This document shows, piece by piece, positions 48,096 through 58,900 of a stretch of DNA of 64,000 bases. The stretch is from Begonia masoniana. Taxonomy: Eukaryota; Streptophyta; Magnoliopsida; Cucurbitales; Begoniaceae. Every line of letters begins with the position of its first letter. Within the stretch, counting starts at the first letter, position 1. A program made the translations under genes and the position numbers. The stretch covers positions 26,996,510 through 27,060,509 of the forward strand of contig CM039509.1 in assembly GCA_022432975.1 (NCBI GenBank), in the 5' to 3' direction. The notes under the pieces were generated by a model that was not told the DNA's origin, did not search any database, and worked only from the letters and a program-made list of their open reading frames with translations.

Positions 48096-48690
48096 AGTAT
48101 TACTGTTCACTGGTGGATGTTTTCTATCGGTGGATGTAGTCTATCGGTGGATGTAGAGTGTTACTATTAACTGGTGGATGTTGTCTATCAGTGGATGTAG
48201 TCTCTCGATGGATGTAGAACGTTACTGTTCACCGGTGGATGTTGTCTATCGGTGGATGTAGTCTATCGGTAGATGTGAGTAATAGATTTTATCGTTTAGT
48301 GATCGGAAGAGGTGAGTAATAGCTTTTGTTGTTTAATGATCGGTAGACGTGAGTAATAGCTTTTGTCGTTTTGTGATCGGTGGATGTGAGTGATAGATTT
48401 TGTCGTTTTGTGATCGGTGGATGCTTTTTGTTTCTGTTTCTATCGCTGGAACTATTCAGCGGTAGAGGTGTTCTTTTTTCTTTTGTTTTCTTTCAACCGA
48501 TTGACTTTATTATTTTAATTATATTAATAAATGTTGTTTTATACAAATGTATTTCCGCGGCAAGTTTTAACATTTTTAAGGGTCAAACATTGACCGTTGA
48601 GTGAAATTTTAAAATTTTCTTAGAATGTCATAGTATGGTTCAGTATTATGAGTAGCAAACCGGGTTTCTATAATTTGGGGCGTTACAATA

Positions 48691-48702
48691 TGGTATCAGA
48701 GA
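48691..48702 (+). other. Primer-binding site, tRNA-Met type (E11)
   Basis: TGGTATCAGAGA three bases after LTR11. Confidence 0.88.
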
Positions 48703-48841
48703 CATTTTGTTTAACTGTTCAAAAGATTACTCATCAGTGCCGATCATCGCATGGAAGTACTCCAACAACTGAAAGTGTTTATGTTAACCTTAGTTATTAG
48801 ATATTTATGAGAGTAATTAACCTTGAACAGGAATATAGCAA

Positions 48842-49558
48842 ATGGGTAGACGACCAGGAAGACCAAGAGTTCTGAGAGAGATGCCAAAATTTGAGAAGTG
48901 AGAAGGATCCTAGTGTAATTAGGCAGTTGACAGATTTGGTGCGCCAACAGACAGATTTGGTGCGCCAACAGACAGATTTGGTGCATCAGCAATCCGATCA
49001 GTTAGGAGTACTGTTGAACCGAGAAGTACAAGAAAGTGCCAACTCGGGTTCCAGCAATGAGCATTCAGGAGACAGATTCCAGAGGCTACAGCAGCCCACG
49101 TTTGATGGAAAGTCGTCCAACCCGATTGTTGCTGAGGAGTGGCTCAGGAAGATTGAGAGTATGTTCATGTGTACCAATGTTGGTGAAGGAGACAAAGTCA
49201 CTCTGGCAACGTTCCATTTGGCTGGGGACGCTCAACTTTGGTGGGAAACAATAGAGACCACCACTGATGTTCTGGCTATGTCTTGGTCACAGTTCAAGGA
49301 GAATTTCTATGAGAAATATTTTAACAGCACAGTCCAGGCCGCAAAGAAGTTGGAGTTTCTGAACTTGAACCAGACATGGTCTGTGGCTGAGTACAGTAGG
49401 CAATTCGAGTCCTTGTCCAGGTTTGCTGGACATTTTGTTCACAAGAATGAGGATAAGGTGTTTCAATTAGTGCATGGACTAAAGCCGGAAATTGACATAG
49501 GAGTCAAATTTTGTGGTATTAAAAGGTTGTCATTCAGTGAAGTGGTGTCCAAAGCATT
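48842..49558 (+). pseudogene. E11 gag, truncated
   Basis: ATG 48842 gives MGRRPGRPRVLREMPKFEK then TGA at 48899; the gag proper continues in another frame from about 48897. Three perfect 21-bp repeats (48930-48992) encode TDLVRQQ-type heptads, followed by the gag domain (AEEWLRKIESMFMCTNVGEG, AQLWWETIETTTDV, FYEKYFNSTVQAAKK, FESLSRFAGHFVHKNEDKV). It is cut at 49558 by LTR12. Confidence 0.88.
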
Positions 49559-49979
49559 TGTAACACCCGGAAAGATTTATATGACGTACGTAGCTTTTAC
49601 ATGAGGGAGATTTAGTAATTAGTTAAAATAAATAAATAAACTAATAAAATAAATAAAGAAATAAAATTAAAATTAAAATTAAAATCTTATTTTTAATTAA
49701 AACAGAATGGCTTCTCGCGAAGCCATTCTGCTTCTTCACTTCGGCCCGAGCACCCGAAAGCGACAGAGTGAGCCGAACGATGTCCCTCTGGCGACCACGC
49801 GATTCCGGTCACCGTTCATACGAGCAAACTCCGGCGAGCTGAAGCCAGTGCTCGGTTCGGCTTTTCCGCGCCAGACCCGATCGAAAACCGGTGAGTTTTT
49901 CCCCTATTTCTCGCTCGGTTTGTGGCCGTGGGTGACGAGCTGCATTGAGCTCCGGTCACCGGCCGCTTTTGGCCGTTCT
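49559..49979 (+). repeat. LTR12, left part
   Basis: TGTAACACCCGGAAAG inserted in E11 gag. It has an AAATTA-rich stretch, a GAATGGCTTC/GAAGCCATTC inverted repeat (49706-49731), donor-like CCG|GTGAGT near 49890, and is split at 49979 by LTR13 of the same family. Confidence 0.85.
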
Positions 49980-50765
49980 TGTAACACCCGCGAATTTAGA
50001 ATTAATTAATTTACGGATTTTAGAAGTTATTAATAAAATAGTTGTTTTAATTAAAAGTGACTTAAACGTTTATTAAATTATGTTCAGGAGCTTCGGTGGA
50101 GGAGTTAGATTGAGGGTGAGATGAGAGTCAATTTATAGAAAGTTAGGTTTCTAACGGAAATACGGAAGTTCAAAAGCGTGAGGGCAATTTGGTAATTTGA
50201 TTAGGAAAAGAAAAGAAAATAAATAAATAAAAAATAAATTATTTTTTTTAAAGAAACAGAATGGCTTCTCGAAGAAGCCATTATGCTTCTTCTCTTCGGC
50301 CCGAGCTCCCGACGACGAGAGGGAGAGCCCGAGCTCCCGACGACGGCGACCACGCAGATTTCCGGCCACCATTCTGACGAGTGAACTCCGGCGAGCTAAA
50401 GCCAGAGTTCGGTTCGGCTTTTTCCGCGCCAAACCCGACCGAAAACAGGTACCTTCTCCTCCCTGTTTTCCCTCTGTTGCTCGCCGAGGGATGGTCTGCG
50501 TGTTCGGTCGTTTCTTTGGTCGATTTGTGACGGAAATGTGAAGGAATTAGGGGCGTGAGGCGAATGATCGCCGTTGGGCAGTGATGCCCTATTTTCTGGG
50601 AGAAAACCGTGGGGGTGTGTGCTGTGAAATTGGGTTTCCCGAATTGGCAACTTCAATTTGTTGTTAGTTTATGTTGAATTGGTTATAATGTGATAGATTG
50701 GTGACTAATTGGGTAGAAATTGATGAAAAAATCGAAAGAGGGAATTTTGAACCCTAAGAACCGGT

Positions 50766-51262
50766 TCGTGAGGTGTTGCACTGGTGGTTGTCGTGAGGTG
50801 TTGCACTGGTTGGTTGTCGTGTGGTGTTGCACTGGTGGTTGTCGTGAGGTGTTGCACTGGTTGGTTGTCGTGAGGTGTTGCACTGGTTGGTTGTCGTGAG
50901 GTGTTGCACTGGTTGGTTGTCGTGAGGTGTTGCACTGGTTGGTTGTCGTGAGGTGTTGCACTGGTGGTTGTCGTGAGGTGTTGCACTGGTGGTTGTCGTG
51001 AGGTGTTGCACTGGTGGTTGTCGTGAGGTGTTGCACTGGTGGTTGTCGTGAGGTGTTGCACTGGTGGTTGTCGTGAGGTGTTGCACTGGTTGGTTGTCGT
51101 GAGGTGTTGCACTGGTTGGTTGTCGTGTGGTGTTGCACTGGTTGGTTGTCGTGAGGTGTTGCACTGGTGGTTGTCGTGTGGTGTTGCACTGGTTGGTTGT
51201 CGTGAGGTGTTGCACTGGTTGGTTGTCGTGAGGTGTTGCACTGGTTGGTTGTCGTGAGGTGT
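50766..51262 (+). repeat. 25/26-bp minisatellite, array 1 (about 19 units)
   Basis: Units GTCGTG(A/T)GGTGTTGCACT + GGTGGTT or GGTTGGTT. The two variable sites are independent, so four unit types occur. Reverse-strand open frames (QCNTSRQPTSATPHDN) are by-products. Confidence 0.95.
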
Positions 51263-51600
51263 TGCCTTCGGGCCTACACCACGGAACGGTAGGATTTATT
51301 TGTTGTTGTTGTTTGGCTGTCTTCTTTGTTGGTTAAGCCTTGTTGGTTGTTTGTTGTTTGATGTTTGTTGTCTTCTTTGTTGGTCAAGCATTTTTGATGG
51401 TTGATTGCTTTACTTTGTTCTGATCTGGTTAAGTATTTGTGAGTGGCTGCTTTGGTTTTGTTTAACTGGTGAGTTGGCCGCTTTACTTTGTTGAATTGTG
51501 AGTTGGTAGTTTTGCTTTGTATTACTTGGTTAGTTGTTTTGTTTGTTATTAAGTCGTGTGGCAACGAAATTCTTGGTTGTTGTTGGGATTTGAATATTGG

Positions 51601-53220
51601 TCGGTGGTGTTGCACTGGTGGTTGTCGTGAGGTGTTGCACTGGTGGTTGTCGTGAGGTGTTGCACTGGTGGTTGTCGTGAGGTGTTGCACTGGTGGTTGT
51701 CGTGAGGTGTTGCACTGGTGGTTGTCGTGTGGTGTTGCACTGGTGGTTGTCGTGAGGTGTTGCACTGGTGGTTGTCGTGAGGTGTTGCACTGGTGGTTGT
51801 CGTGTGGTGTTGCACTGGTTGGTTGTCGTGAGGTGTTGCACTGGTGGTTGTCGTGAGGTGTTGCACTGGTGGTTGTCGTGTGGTGTTGCACTGGTTGGTT
51901 GTCGTGTGGTGTTGCACTGGTGGTTGTCGTGAGGTGTTGCACTGGTTGGTTGTCGTGAGGTGTTGCACTGGTGGTTGTCGTGAGGTGTTGCACTGGTGGT
52001 TGTCGTGAGGTGTTGCACTGGTTGGTTGTCGTGTGGTGTTGCACTGGTGGTTGTCGTGAGGTGTTGCACTGGTTGGTTGTCGTGTGGTGTTGCACTGGTG
52101 GTTGTCGTGAGGTGTTGCACTGGTTGGTTGTCGTGTGGTGTTGCACTGGTGGTTGTCGTGAGGTGTTGCACTGGTGGTTGTCGTGAGGTGTTGCACTGGT
52201 GGTTGTCGTGAGGTGTTGCACTGGTTGGTTGTCGTGTGGTGTTGCACTGGTGGTTGTCGTGAGGTGTTGCACTGGTTGGTTGTCGTGAGGTGTTGCACTG
52301 GTTGGTTGTCGTGTGGTGTTGCACTGGTTGGTTGTCGTGTGGTGTTGCACTGGTTGGTTGTCGTGTGGTGTTGCACTGGTTGGTTGTCGTGAGGTGTTGC
52401 ACTGGTTGGTTGTCGTGAGGTGTTGCACTGGTTGGTTGTCGTGAGGTGTTGCACTGGTTGGTTGTCGTGAGGTGTTGCACTGGTTGGTTGTCGTGAGGTG
52501 TTGCACTGGTTGGTTGTCGTGAGGTGTTGCACTGGTTGGTTGTCGTGTGGTGTTGCACTGGTTGGTTGTCGTGTGGTGTTGCACTGGTTGGTTGTCGTGT
52601 GGTGTTGCACTGGTTGGTTGTCGTGTGGTGTTGCACTGGTTGGTTGTCGTGTGGTGTTGCACTGGTTGGTTGTCGTGAGGTGTTGCACTGGTTGGTTGTC
52701 GTGAGGTGTTGCACTGGTTGGTTGTCGTGTGGTGTTGCACTTGTTGGTTGTCGTGAGGTGTTGCACTGGTTGGTTGTCGCGTGGTGTTGCACTGGTTGGT
52801 TGTCGTGAGGTGTTGCACTGGTTGGTTGTCGTGTGGTGTTGCACTGGTTGGTTGTCGTGTGGTGTTGCACTGGTTGGTTGTCGTGTGGTGTTGCACTGGT
52901 TGGTTGTCGTGTGGTGTTGCACTGGTGGTTGTCGTGAGGTGTTGCACTGGTTGGTTGTCGTGAGGTGTTGCACTGGTTGGTTGTCGTGTGGTGTTGCACT
53001 GGTTGGTTGTCGTGAGGTGTTGCACTGGTGGTTGTCGTGTGGTGTTGCACTGGTTGGTTGTCGTGTGGTGTTGCACTGGTGGTTGTCGTGAGGTGTTGCA
53101 CTGGTGGTTGTCGCGTGGTTGACTGGTTGAGGTGTTGCACTGGTTGGTTGTCGTGTGGTGTTGCACTGGTTGGTTGTCGTGTGGTGTTGCACTGGTTGGT
53201 TGTCGTGTGGTGTTGCATTG
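51601..53220 (+). repeat. 25/26-bp minisatellite, array 2 (about 63 units)
   Basis: Same unit as array 1, separated from it by about 340 bp of LTR sequence. A-type and T-type units and 25/26-bp units form runs, for example 26-bp units at about 52270-52915. Reading frames of 559-679 codons on the minus strand exist only because the unit has no stop in those frames. Confidence 0.95.
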
Positions 53221-53247
53221 GTTGGCATGGTAGTCGGTTAAAGTGTA

Positions 53248-53328
53248 AGGCCCTTCGGGGCGGGCAACTAAGGCCCTTCGGGGCGGGCAACTAAGGCACT
53301 TCGGTGCGGGCAACTAAAGCACTCCGGT
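53248..53328 (+). repeat. UUCG-loop hairpin repeats, left of E14
   Basis: 23-bp units AAGGCCCTTCGGGGCGGGC... and AAGGCACTTCGGTGCGGGC... The stem changes as a pair (GCCC/GGGC to GCAC/GTGC) around a constant TTCG loop. They continue after E14 at 62873-63060. Confidence 0.85.
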
Positions 53329-53963
53329 TGTAACACCCGGCATTTTTGCCATGTAATTGTTTCCCCGAAACCATTTGTGCGGGATTAACATTTATATTTA
53401 TACAACGTATGTTTTGGTTGAGTTGTTGGAAATGTTTAGTGAAACTAAACTAATGTGTAACCAAAACAAATTAATTAGGTTAAAAGCTACTGGAAGGGTA
53501 AATGTGGAAGTAATTAAGGTAGGTGGAAGCAAACCAATGGATGAGTGCCAAGTGGCAACTTGTTGAAGAAGATATGTCTTCTCTTCCCTCCTACGTGAAA
53601 GTTTCCACTTCTCCATCTTCTCTCCCTCTGTTTTCTCTCGGCCAGGCGACAAAAGTTCACCCAAACGCCTTTGATCTCCTAGGGTTTTCCTTGTTTTCTG
53701 CCTAAGGTAAACATCTCCCAATGCTAACACATTTGGACAAGCAAAAGTATGCGTTTTGCTGAAGTTTTAGGTTAGGATATTTAGGAGAAAACTCTCGAGT
53801 TTTGTATGGAAACACATTGTTGTTTTCTACCAGTCTGAGTGGAGTTTTCTGCATAAATTTCCAAGTTATTTGTTAGCATTGCAGCTTGTTTTATACCTCT
53901 TCATGCATGCTACAGATCCAAGCATTCCAGGGACATTCGAGCATCTGACACCGCAGCAACCAG

Positions 53964-54545
53964 GTAAGTTCATACGTTTATGTTGGCCCTTATGGCCCTA
54001 CAACTTGGAGGTACTAGGTATGGTTTGGGTAGATAGGTTCTAGGCTATGTTTTAAGTTAAACATGTCTCTGTTATACTCTGTTTCCCTGTTGTATCCTTT
54101 CTGCCATCTGTGAATGTTGAGTATCGCACTTATCCATGCATACCCGTTTTCCAGTAAAATCATGCAAATGTTTTCAGCACTGGTTTTGAAGTAAGTAAAG
54201 ATAAAATCCTGTAATGTAATGAACGGTTAAGTGTGGACGAGGACTGGCATCCTGTTCTTGTCCTTCCCTGGGACTCATGTAAAATTTATCCCCGCCAAGG
54301 ATACCCTGTACCTTGTCCTTCCCTGGGACACCGGCAAAATTACTAACAAGTGTCATGTCCAGTATGTTATGTATGTTATGCGCCAGTTCCTCTATAAGCC
54401 TCACTTATACCACCATGTGCAGTGAAACGTAATGTAATGTTCTGTCACCGTTTTTCTGAAAACTGCATGCATAGCATTTTGCATCACTGCATGTTGATTA
54501 TGTTCTTACTGAGCTCTAGGCTCATAGGTGAACTCCCTGTTGTAG
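53964..54545 (+). other. Intron-like paired module of E14 LTR
   Basis: 582 nt from donor CAG|GTAAGTTC to acceptor TTGTAG|GT. Arms CCUACAAC and GUUGUAGG pair over 8 bp (CAAC/GUUG replaces CACC/GGUG of other families). Downstream frame: GTDIPDEDPVPQNGELM then stop. The 3' LTR copy is at 61059-61640. Confidence 0.5.
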
Positions 54546-55238
54546 GTACGGATATTCCAGATGAGGACCCGGTGCCTCAAAATGGCGAGCTGATGTAGTT
54601 GGTGGATCGAGCTCACGGGGTCTGGCTGTTGCAGTCAGACAAGATGTATTCCTGTGAGCGTGTATATTTGAAAGTTAAGTCGAGTCCTGTATAGATTTTG
54701 TGTTTTGTTTTAAAACTCCTGTTTTGGTAAAAATTTAAATGTATGTCAAGTTCCTGTAAAACTTTTGGAATCTGTTATTGATGTATTTAAAACCTCTGTA
54801 TTTGACAGATTGTATCCACATATTTTAAATGTTTTGAAAACATTCTGGAACTGCTTGAGTTCTCCCTTTCAGGTCATGCATGGATAGTCTCGAATTTTAG
54901 AGCTATCCATGCAGTTTGTTTTCTCGAAATTTGTCATCTGTGGTGAAAGTTTGAAACTTGTATGCCTTCTGTTTTTCATGCTTCCTGCCAGCAGGTATCT
55001 TCGTTAAAAGATGTCATGGTGCAGGATGTCTTCTTGAAATTTTGTCCATTGTAAAGTATATTTTTATAACTTCTTTTGAATCGGGTTTGAAGGTTTTGAA
55101 ACCTTTATGCTTCCTGTTTGAGGTTGCCTTCTATATGTCTTTCTGTCAAAAGTTGTAATTCTGTCTTTAAAACTATGTCTTCCGATTGCGTCTTCCGGTT
55201 ACTGTTCACATTTTCTTCTACCGGTGACGTTATTTGTC

Positions 55239-55412
55239 TTCCGGTTGACGTCATCTTCTCTTCCGATGACGTCAGCATAAGTCTTCCGCCCGGTTTATAA
55301 CTTTGTCTTCCGGTTGACGTCATCTTCTCTTCCGATGACGTCAGCATAAGTCTTCCGCCCAGTTTATAACTTTGTCTTGCGATGACGTCAGAACGTCTTC
55401 CGGTTGACGTCA
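55239..55412 (+). promoter_or_regulatory. TGACGTCA cluster in E14 5' LTR
   Basis: Six perfect TGACGTCA palindromes (start 55246, 55267, 55315, 55336, 55383, 55405), four of them in two copies of a 69-bp unit. TGACGTCA is a known binding site for plant bZIP factors (TGA and related classes). An enhancer role is inferred. Confidence 0.6.
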
Positions 55413-55777
55413 TCATCTTCTGCCGGTTATGTTTGCTGCCTTTATCTTCCGATGACGCTATCCACTGATTTCTCCTCCGGTTCAGTTTGAAACTACATCT
55501 TCCGCCACTGTTTCCTGTTTCCATTTCCGCCAGTCTTATGCCTATTTCTGTTCGGTTATCTATTATTGAGATTTGTTTGCTTTCCATTCCAGAGAACCCT
55601 CTCTCCCCCTGCAAATGTTTTCGATTACTCCCTGCAGTTCTCCCTCTCTGTTCACTGCTTTGATTGTTCTATTAGTTTAAAAAAAAAAATAATAGTCACC
55701 GTTTCCTGTAAATGTCCCGGAGTGACGGCTCCGATCCCGGAACCCGATTCGGATCCGGTTTCGGGCTGTCACAGTTA

Positions 55778-55789
55778 TGGTATCAGAGA
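55778..55789 (+). other. Primer-binding site, tRNA-Met type (E14)
   Basis: TGGTATCAGAGA four bases after the 5' LTR. Confidence 0.93.
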
Positions 55790-55861
55790 GACACGGTTTT
55801 AAAACCGATTCTGTGAAATGTCTGACTGCGCAACCCGCCACGTGATATCGCTCCGCCAACT

Positions 55862-55927
55862 GTAAGTGTTTAAATTCCTGTAAAAGTTTGTTTATTAAAT
55901 TAGGTTATTCTGTTATTCTACTTATAG
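55862..55927 (+). other. Leader mini-intron candidate (E14)
   Basis: CT|GTAAGT to TATAG|G, 66 nt, ending 13 nt before the gag ATG. Confidence 0.4.
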
Positions 55928-55940
55928 GACTATCTTAGAA

Positions 55941-58900
55941 ATGGTGAGAGGACATCAGGAAGAGTCCAGTGAAAGCTCTCGAGCCATTGACCGACTAACC
56001 CAACTGGTGGGTGCACAGTCACGTATGGTAGAGCGCATGATGGCTCGGGAAGATGATAGGAACAACAACCATGGGAACAACAATAATAATAATCCTGGAA
56101 ATAATGCACCGCGAGACAATAGTGGAGACAGATTCCGGCGACTTCAGCCACCCTCATTTGATGGGTTGTCTACAGACCCGACCCGTGCTGAAACCTGGAT
56201 TCGAACTATGGAAAAGATGTTCAGTTATGCAGAAGTAGAAGACAACAAGAAGGTTACTTGTGCCACGTTCCATCTCACTGAAAGTGCTGGATTCTGGTGG
56301 GATGCAGTACAATCGTCTACTGTGGCATTGAGTTGGGAGGGATTTAAAACACTCTTCTACGAGAAGTACTTTGACCGAGGAGTGAGAAAGGAAAAGTTAC
56401 TTGAGTTTTCTCGGCTGCGACAGTATGGATCTGTGGCCGAGTATGTTCAGAAATTTGAGTCGCTATCCCGATATGCAACACACATGGTGGCCACTGATGA
56501 GAACAAGGTGCACCAGTTTATTCAAGGTTTAAAGATGGACCTTCTGCGAGGAATCACGACTGGAGGTTTTGATGAGGCACCATATGTGAAAGTGGTGGCC
56601 AAGGCTTATCAACTTGAGGCCTTAGAAATAAAGTCCCAGAGACAGAGAGAGCCACCAAGAGGAATTATAAGAAATGCTCCTCAACAACAACAACAAAAGA
56701 TTCAGAATGTACATCCTCAACAGCAACAGAACAGGGGCACTAAAAGGCCCAATGAGACCCTTACTTACCAGGACAAAGGGAAGAGACCTATGGGAGCTCC
56801 TCAGCTTCCTGTCTGCTCACGTTGCCAGAAGAATCATACAGGAGAATGCAGACTCTTCACTGGAGCTTGTTTCCGATGTGGCCAAGTAGGTCATCAAATT
56901 CGAGATTGTCCAATACCCGACACCAGAACAGGACAGGCTGTGCCAAGAGTGTTTGCAATGATGGAGGGCGTTGATGATGCTGATCAGCACACAGCAATTA
57001 CAGGTACAATTTCAGTATGTGATGTGCCTGCTTACACCTTGTGGGACACGGGGGCCACACATTCGTTTGTGGCCATGGATTTTGTAGTTAGACAGAAGTT
57101 TTGTAGTACGTCCTCAGATCAGCCCTACAGCGTTATGCTACCGTCCGGAGAGTTTATGCACTCCGAGCGGGTTGTACGGGGTGATATAGTGTCAGTGGGA
57201 GACCAGAAATTTTATGCCGATCTTATCGTCATCGGTATGAAAGGGTACGATGTCATTCTGGGGATGGACTGGCTATTTAGACATTATGCCACCATCAACT
57301 GTAGGTCCGGGCTTGTGTCATTTAAGCGCCCAAATGAAGTAGAATTCTCCTATCAGGCAGTACCGAAGAAACACCGTATGCCTGTGATATCTTCCTTGAA
57401 AGCTCAACGACTGATGAAGTCAGGGTGCATCGGATTTCTTGCCCACGTTGTGGATGTTCGAAGGCAAAATGAGGTGGAACTTCAAAACATTCCGGTAGTC
57501 CGGGACTTCTCAGAGGTTTTCTTAGATGACTTACCGGGATTGCCACCTGATCGTGACATCGAGTTTGAAATCGATATGTATCCTGGTGCGGAACCAGTAT
57601 CGAAGAATCCGTACCGTATGGCACCAATTGAACTGAAGGAGTTGAAGGCTCAGTTGAAAGAATTAATGGACAAGGGTTTTGTGCGCCCTAGTTTCTCTCC
57701 GTGGGGTGCTCCCGTCTTATTTGTCAAGAAGAAGGATTGGTCCCTACGGATGTGTATTGACTACCGTGAGCTGAATAAGTTGACTATCAAGAATAAGTAC
57801 CCGTTGCCAAGAATTGACGATTTGTTTGATCAGCTACAGGGGGCTCGGGTATTTTCTAAGATTGACTTACGCTCCGACTATTACCAGTTGAAGGTCAGAG
57901 CTGAAGATATTCCAAAGACTGCCTTCAGAACCCGGTACGGACACTATGAGTTCTTGGTGATGTCGTTCGGGTTGACTAATGCTCCGGCAGCATTTATGGA
58001 CCTAATGAACAGGATATTCCATGATGTCTTGGATAAATTTGTGATCGTTTTCATCGACGACATTCTGGTTTATTCCAGGAGTGTGGCCGAGCATGAGAAA
58101 CACTTGGCTATGGTACTGTCAATCCTAAAGCAACACCAATTATATGCCAAGCTGTCAAAGTGTGAGTTCTGGTTAAGCAAGATTAATTTCTTGGGCCACG
58201 TGGTGTCTGCTGAAGGAGTATCTGTGGACCCGGCCAAGATTCAGGCTGTAAGGGATTGGCCCAGGCCGAGAAATGCAAGTGAAGTACGGAGCTTTATTGG
58301 ACTAGCTGGTTATTACAGGAAATTCATCAAGGGGTTTTCTGTGATAGCGAAGCCTATGACCAGCTTAACAAGGAAGGAAATCAAGTTCAAGTGGTCTGAA
58401 GCATGTGAGGTGAGCTTTCAGACACTCAAGCAAAAGTTGACCACTGCTCCTCTGTTGATATTGCCAGTTGAAGATGGCAAATTCAGCGTATACTGTGATG
58501 CGTCAAAAGTTGGCTTGGGATGTGTACTGATGCAAGAAGGGAAGGTGGTAGCATACGCATCCCGACAATTGAAGACCCATGAGGAAAACTACCCTACTCA
58601 CGACCTTGAGTTAGCGGCAGTTGTATTTGCGCTGAAAGTATGGAGACATCATTTGTACGGACAATCATGTGAGGTGTTTTCGGATCACAAAAGCTTGAAG
58701 TACATATTTACTCAGAAGGAGTTGAATATGAGGCAAAGGCGGTGGTTGGAATTTGTAAAAGACTATGATGTTGAGATCAAGTACCATCCTGGTAAAGCTA
58801 ATGTGGTAGCTGATGCACTGAGCAGAATGCCAGCTACTATGCAACCAGTAATGTCGGCCGTATCGACGCCTTTGAGAACAGAGATGCAGAAGTTCGATAT

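Larger units (their letters stand above)
45683..48687 (+). repeat. LTR11: 5' LTR of E11 (3005 bp)
   Basis: Starts TGTAGCAACTGG inside the Athila gag and ends ...GGGGCGTTACA, 3 bp before a primer site. Islands: donor 1 (GT at 45950), acceptor TTTTAG 46167, donor 2 (GT at 46219), hairpin GCC-TTCG-GGT (46238-46247), arm CTACATCACAAA (46248-46259) and arm TTTGTGATGTAG (46691-46702), a perfect 12-bp match. A duplicated block of about 107 bp lies at 46377-46565. About a third of the LTR is a 17-bp tandem repeat. Confidence 0.88.
49980..53328 (+). repeat. LTR13, left part
   Basis: TGTAACACCCGCG start. GTTCT at 49975-49979 is repeated at 63970-63974. It holds the same GAATGGCTTC block as LTR12, two minisatellite arrays, hairpin GCC-TTCG-GGC (51264-51273), arm CCTACACCACGGAAC (51273-51287) and UUCG-loop hairpin repeats up to the E14 insertion. 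The usual AG|GTAAGT donor before hairpin 1 is missing; the minisatellite occupies that place. Confidence 0.9.
53329..55773 (+). repeat. 5' LTR of E14 (2445 bp)
   Basis: TGTAACACCCGGCATT... to ...TCGGGCTGTCACA. Donor 1 AAG|GTAAAC (53707), acceptor CTACAG 53915, donor 2 CAG|GTAAGTTC (53964), hairpin GGCC-CTTAT-GGCC (53985-53997), arm CCTACAAC, hairpin TGAGC-TCTAG-GCTCA (54510-54524), arm GTTGTAGG (54539-54546). Six TGACGTCA sites lie in 55246-55412. Short frames inside it (such as the 169-codon minus frame at 55105-55614) are not credible genes. Confidence 0.97.

Noticed and set aside
51274..53313. Minus-strand frames of 559-679 codons (QPVQHHTTTNQCNTTRQPTS type)
   Set aside because: They come from a 25/26-bp minisatellite with no stops in any minus frame; plus-strand frames are also open there. 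No domain, and the array lies inside an LTR.
55105..55614. 169-codon minus-strand frame in the E14 LTR, repeated at 62199-62708
   Set aside because: It covers the repeated TGACGTCA zone; its internal repeats come from the 69-bp DNA unit, and it matches nothing I know.
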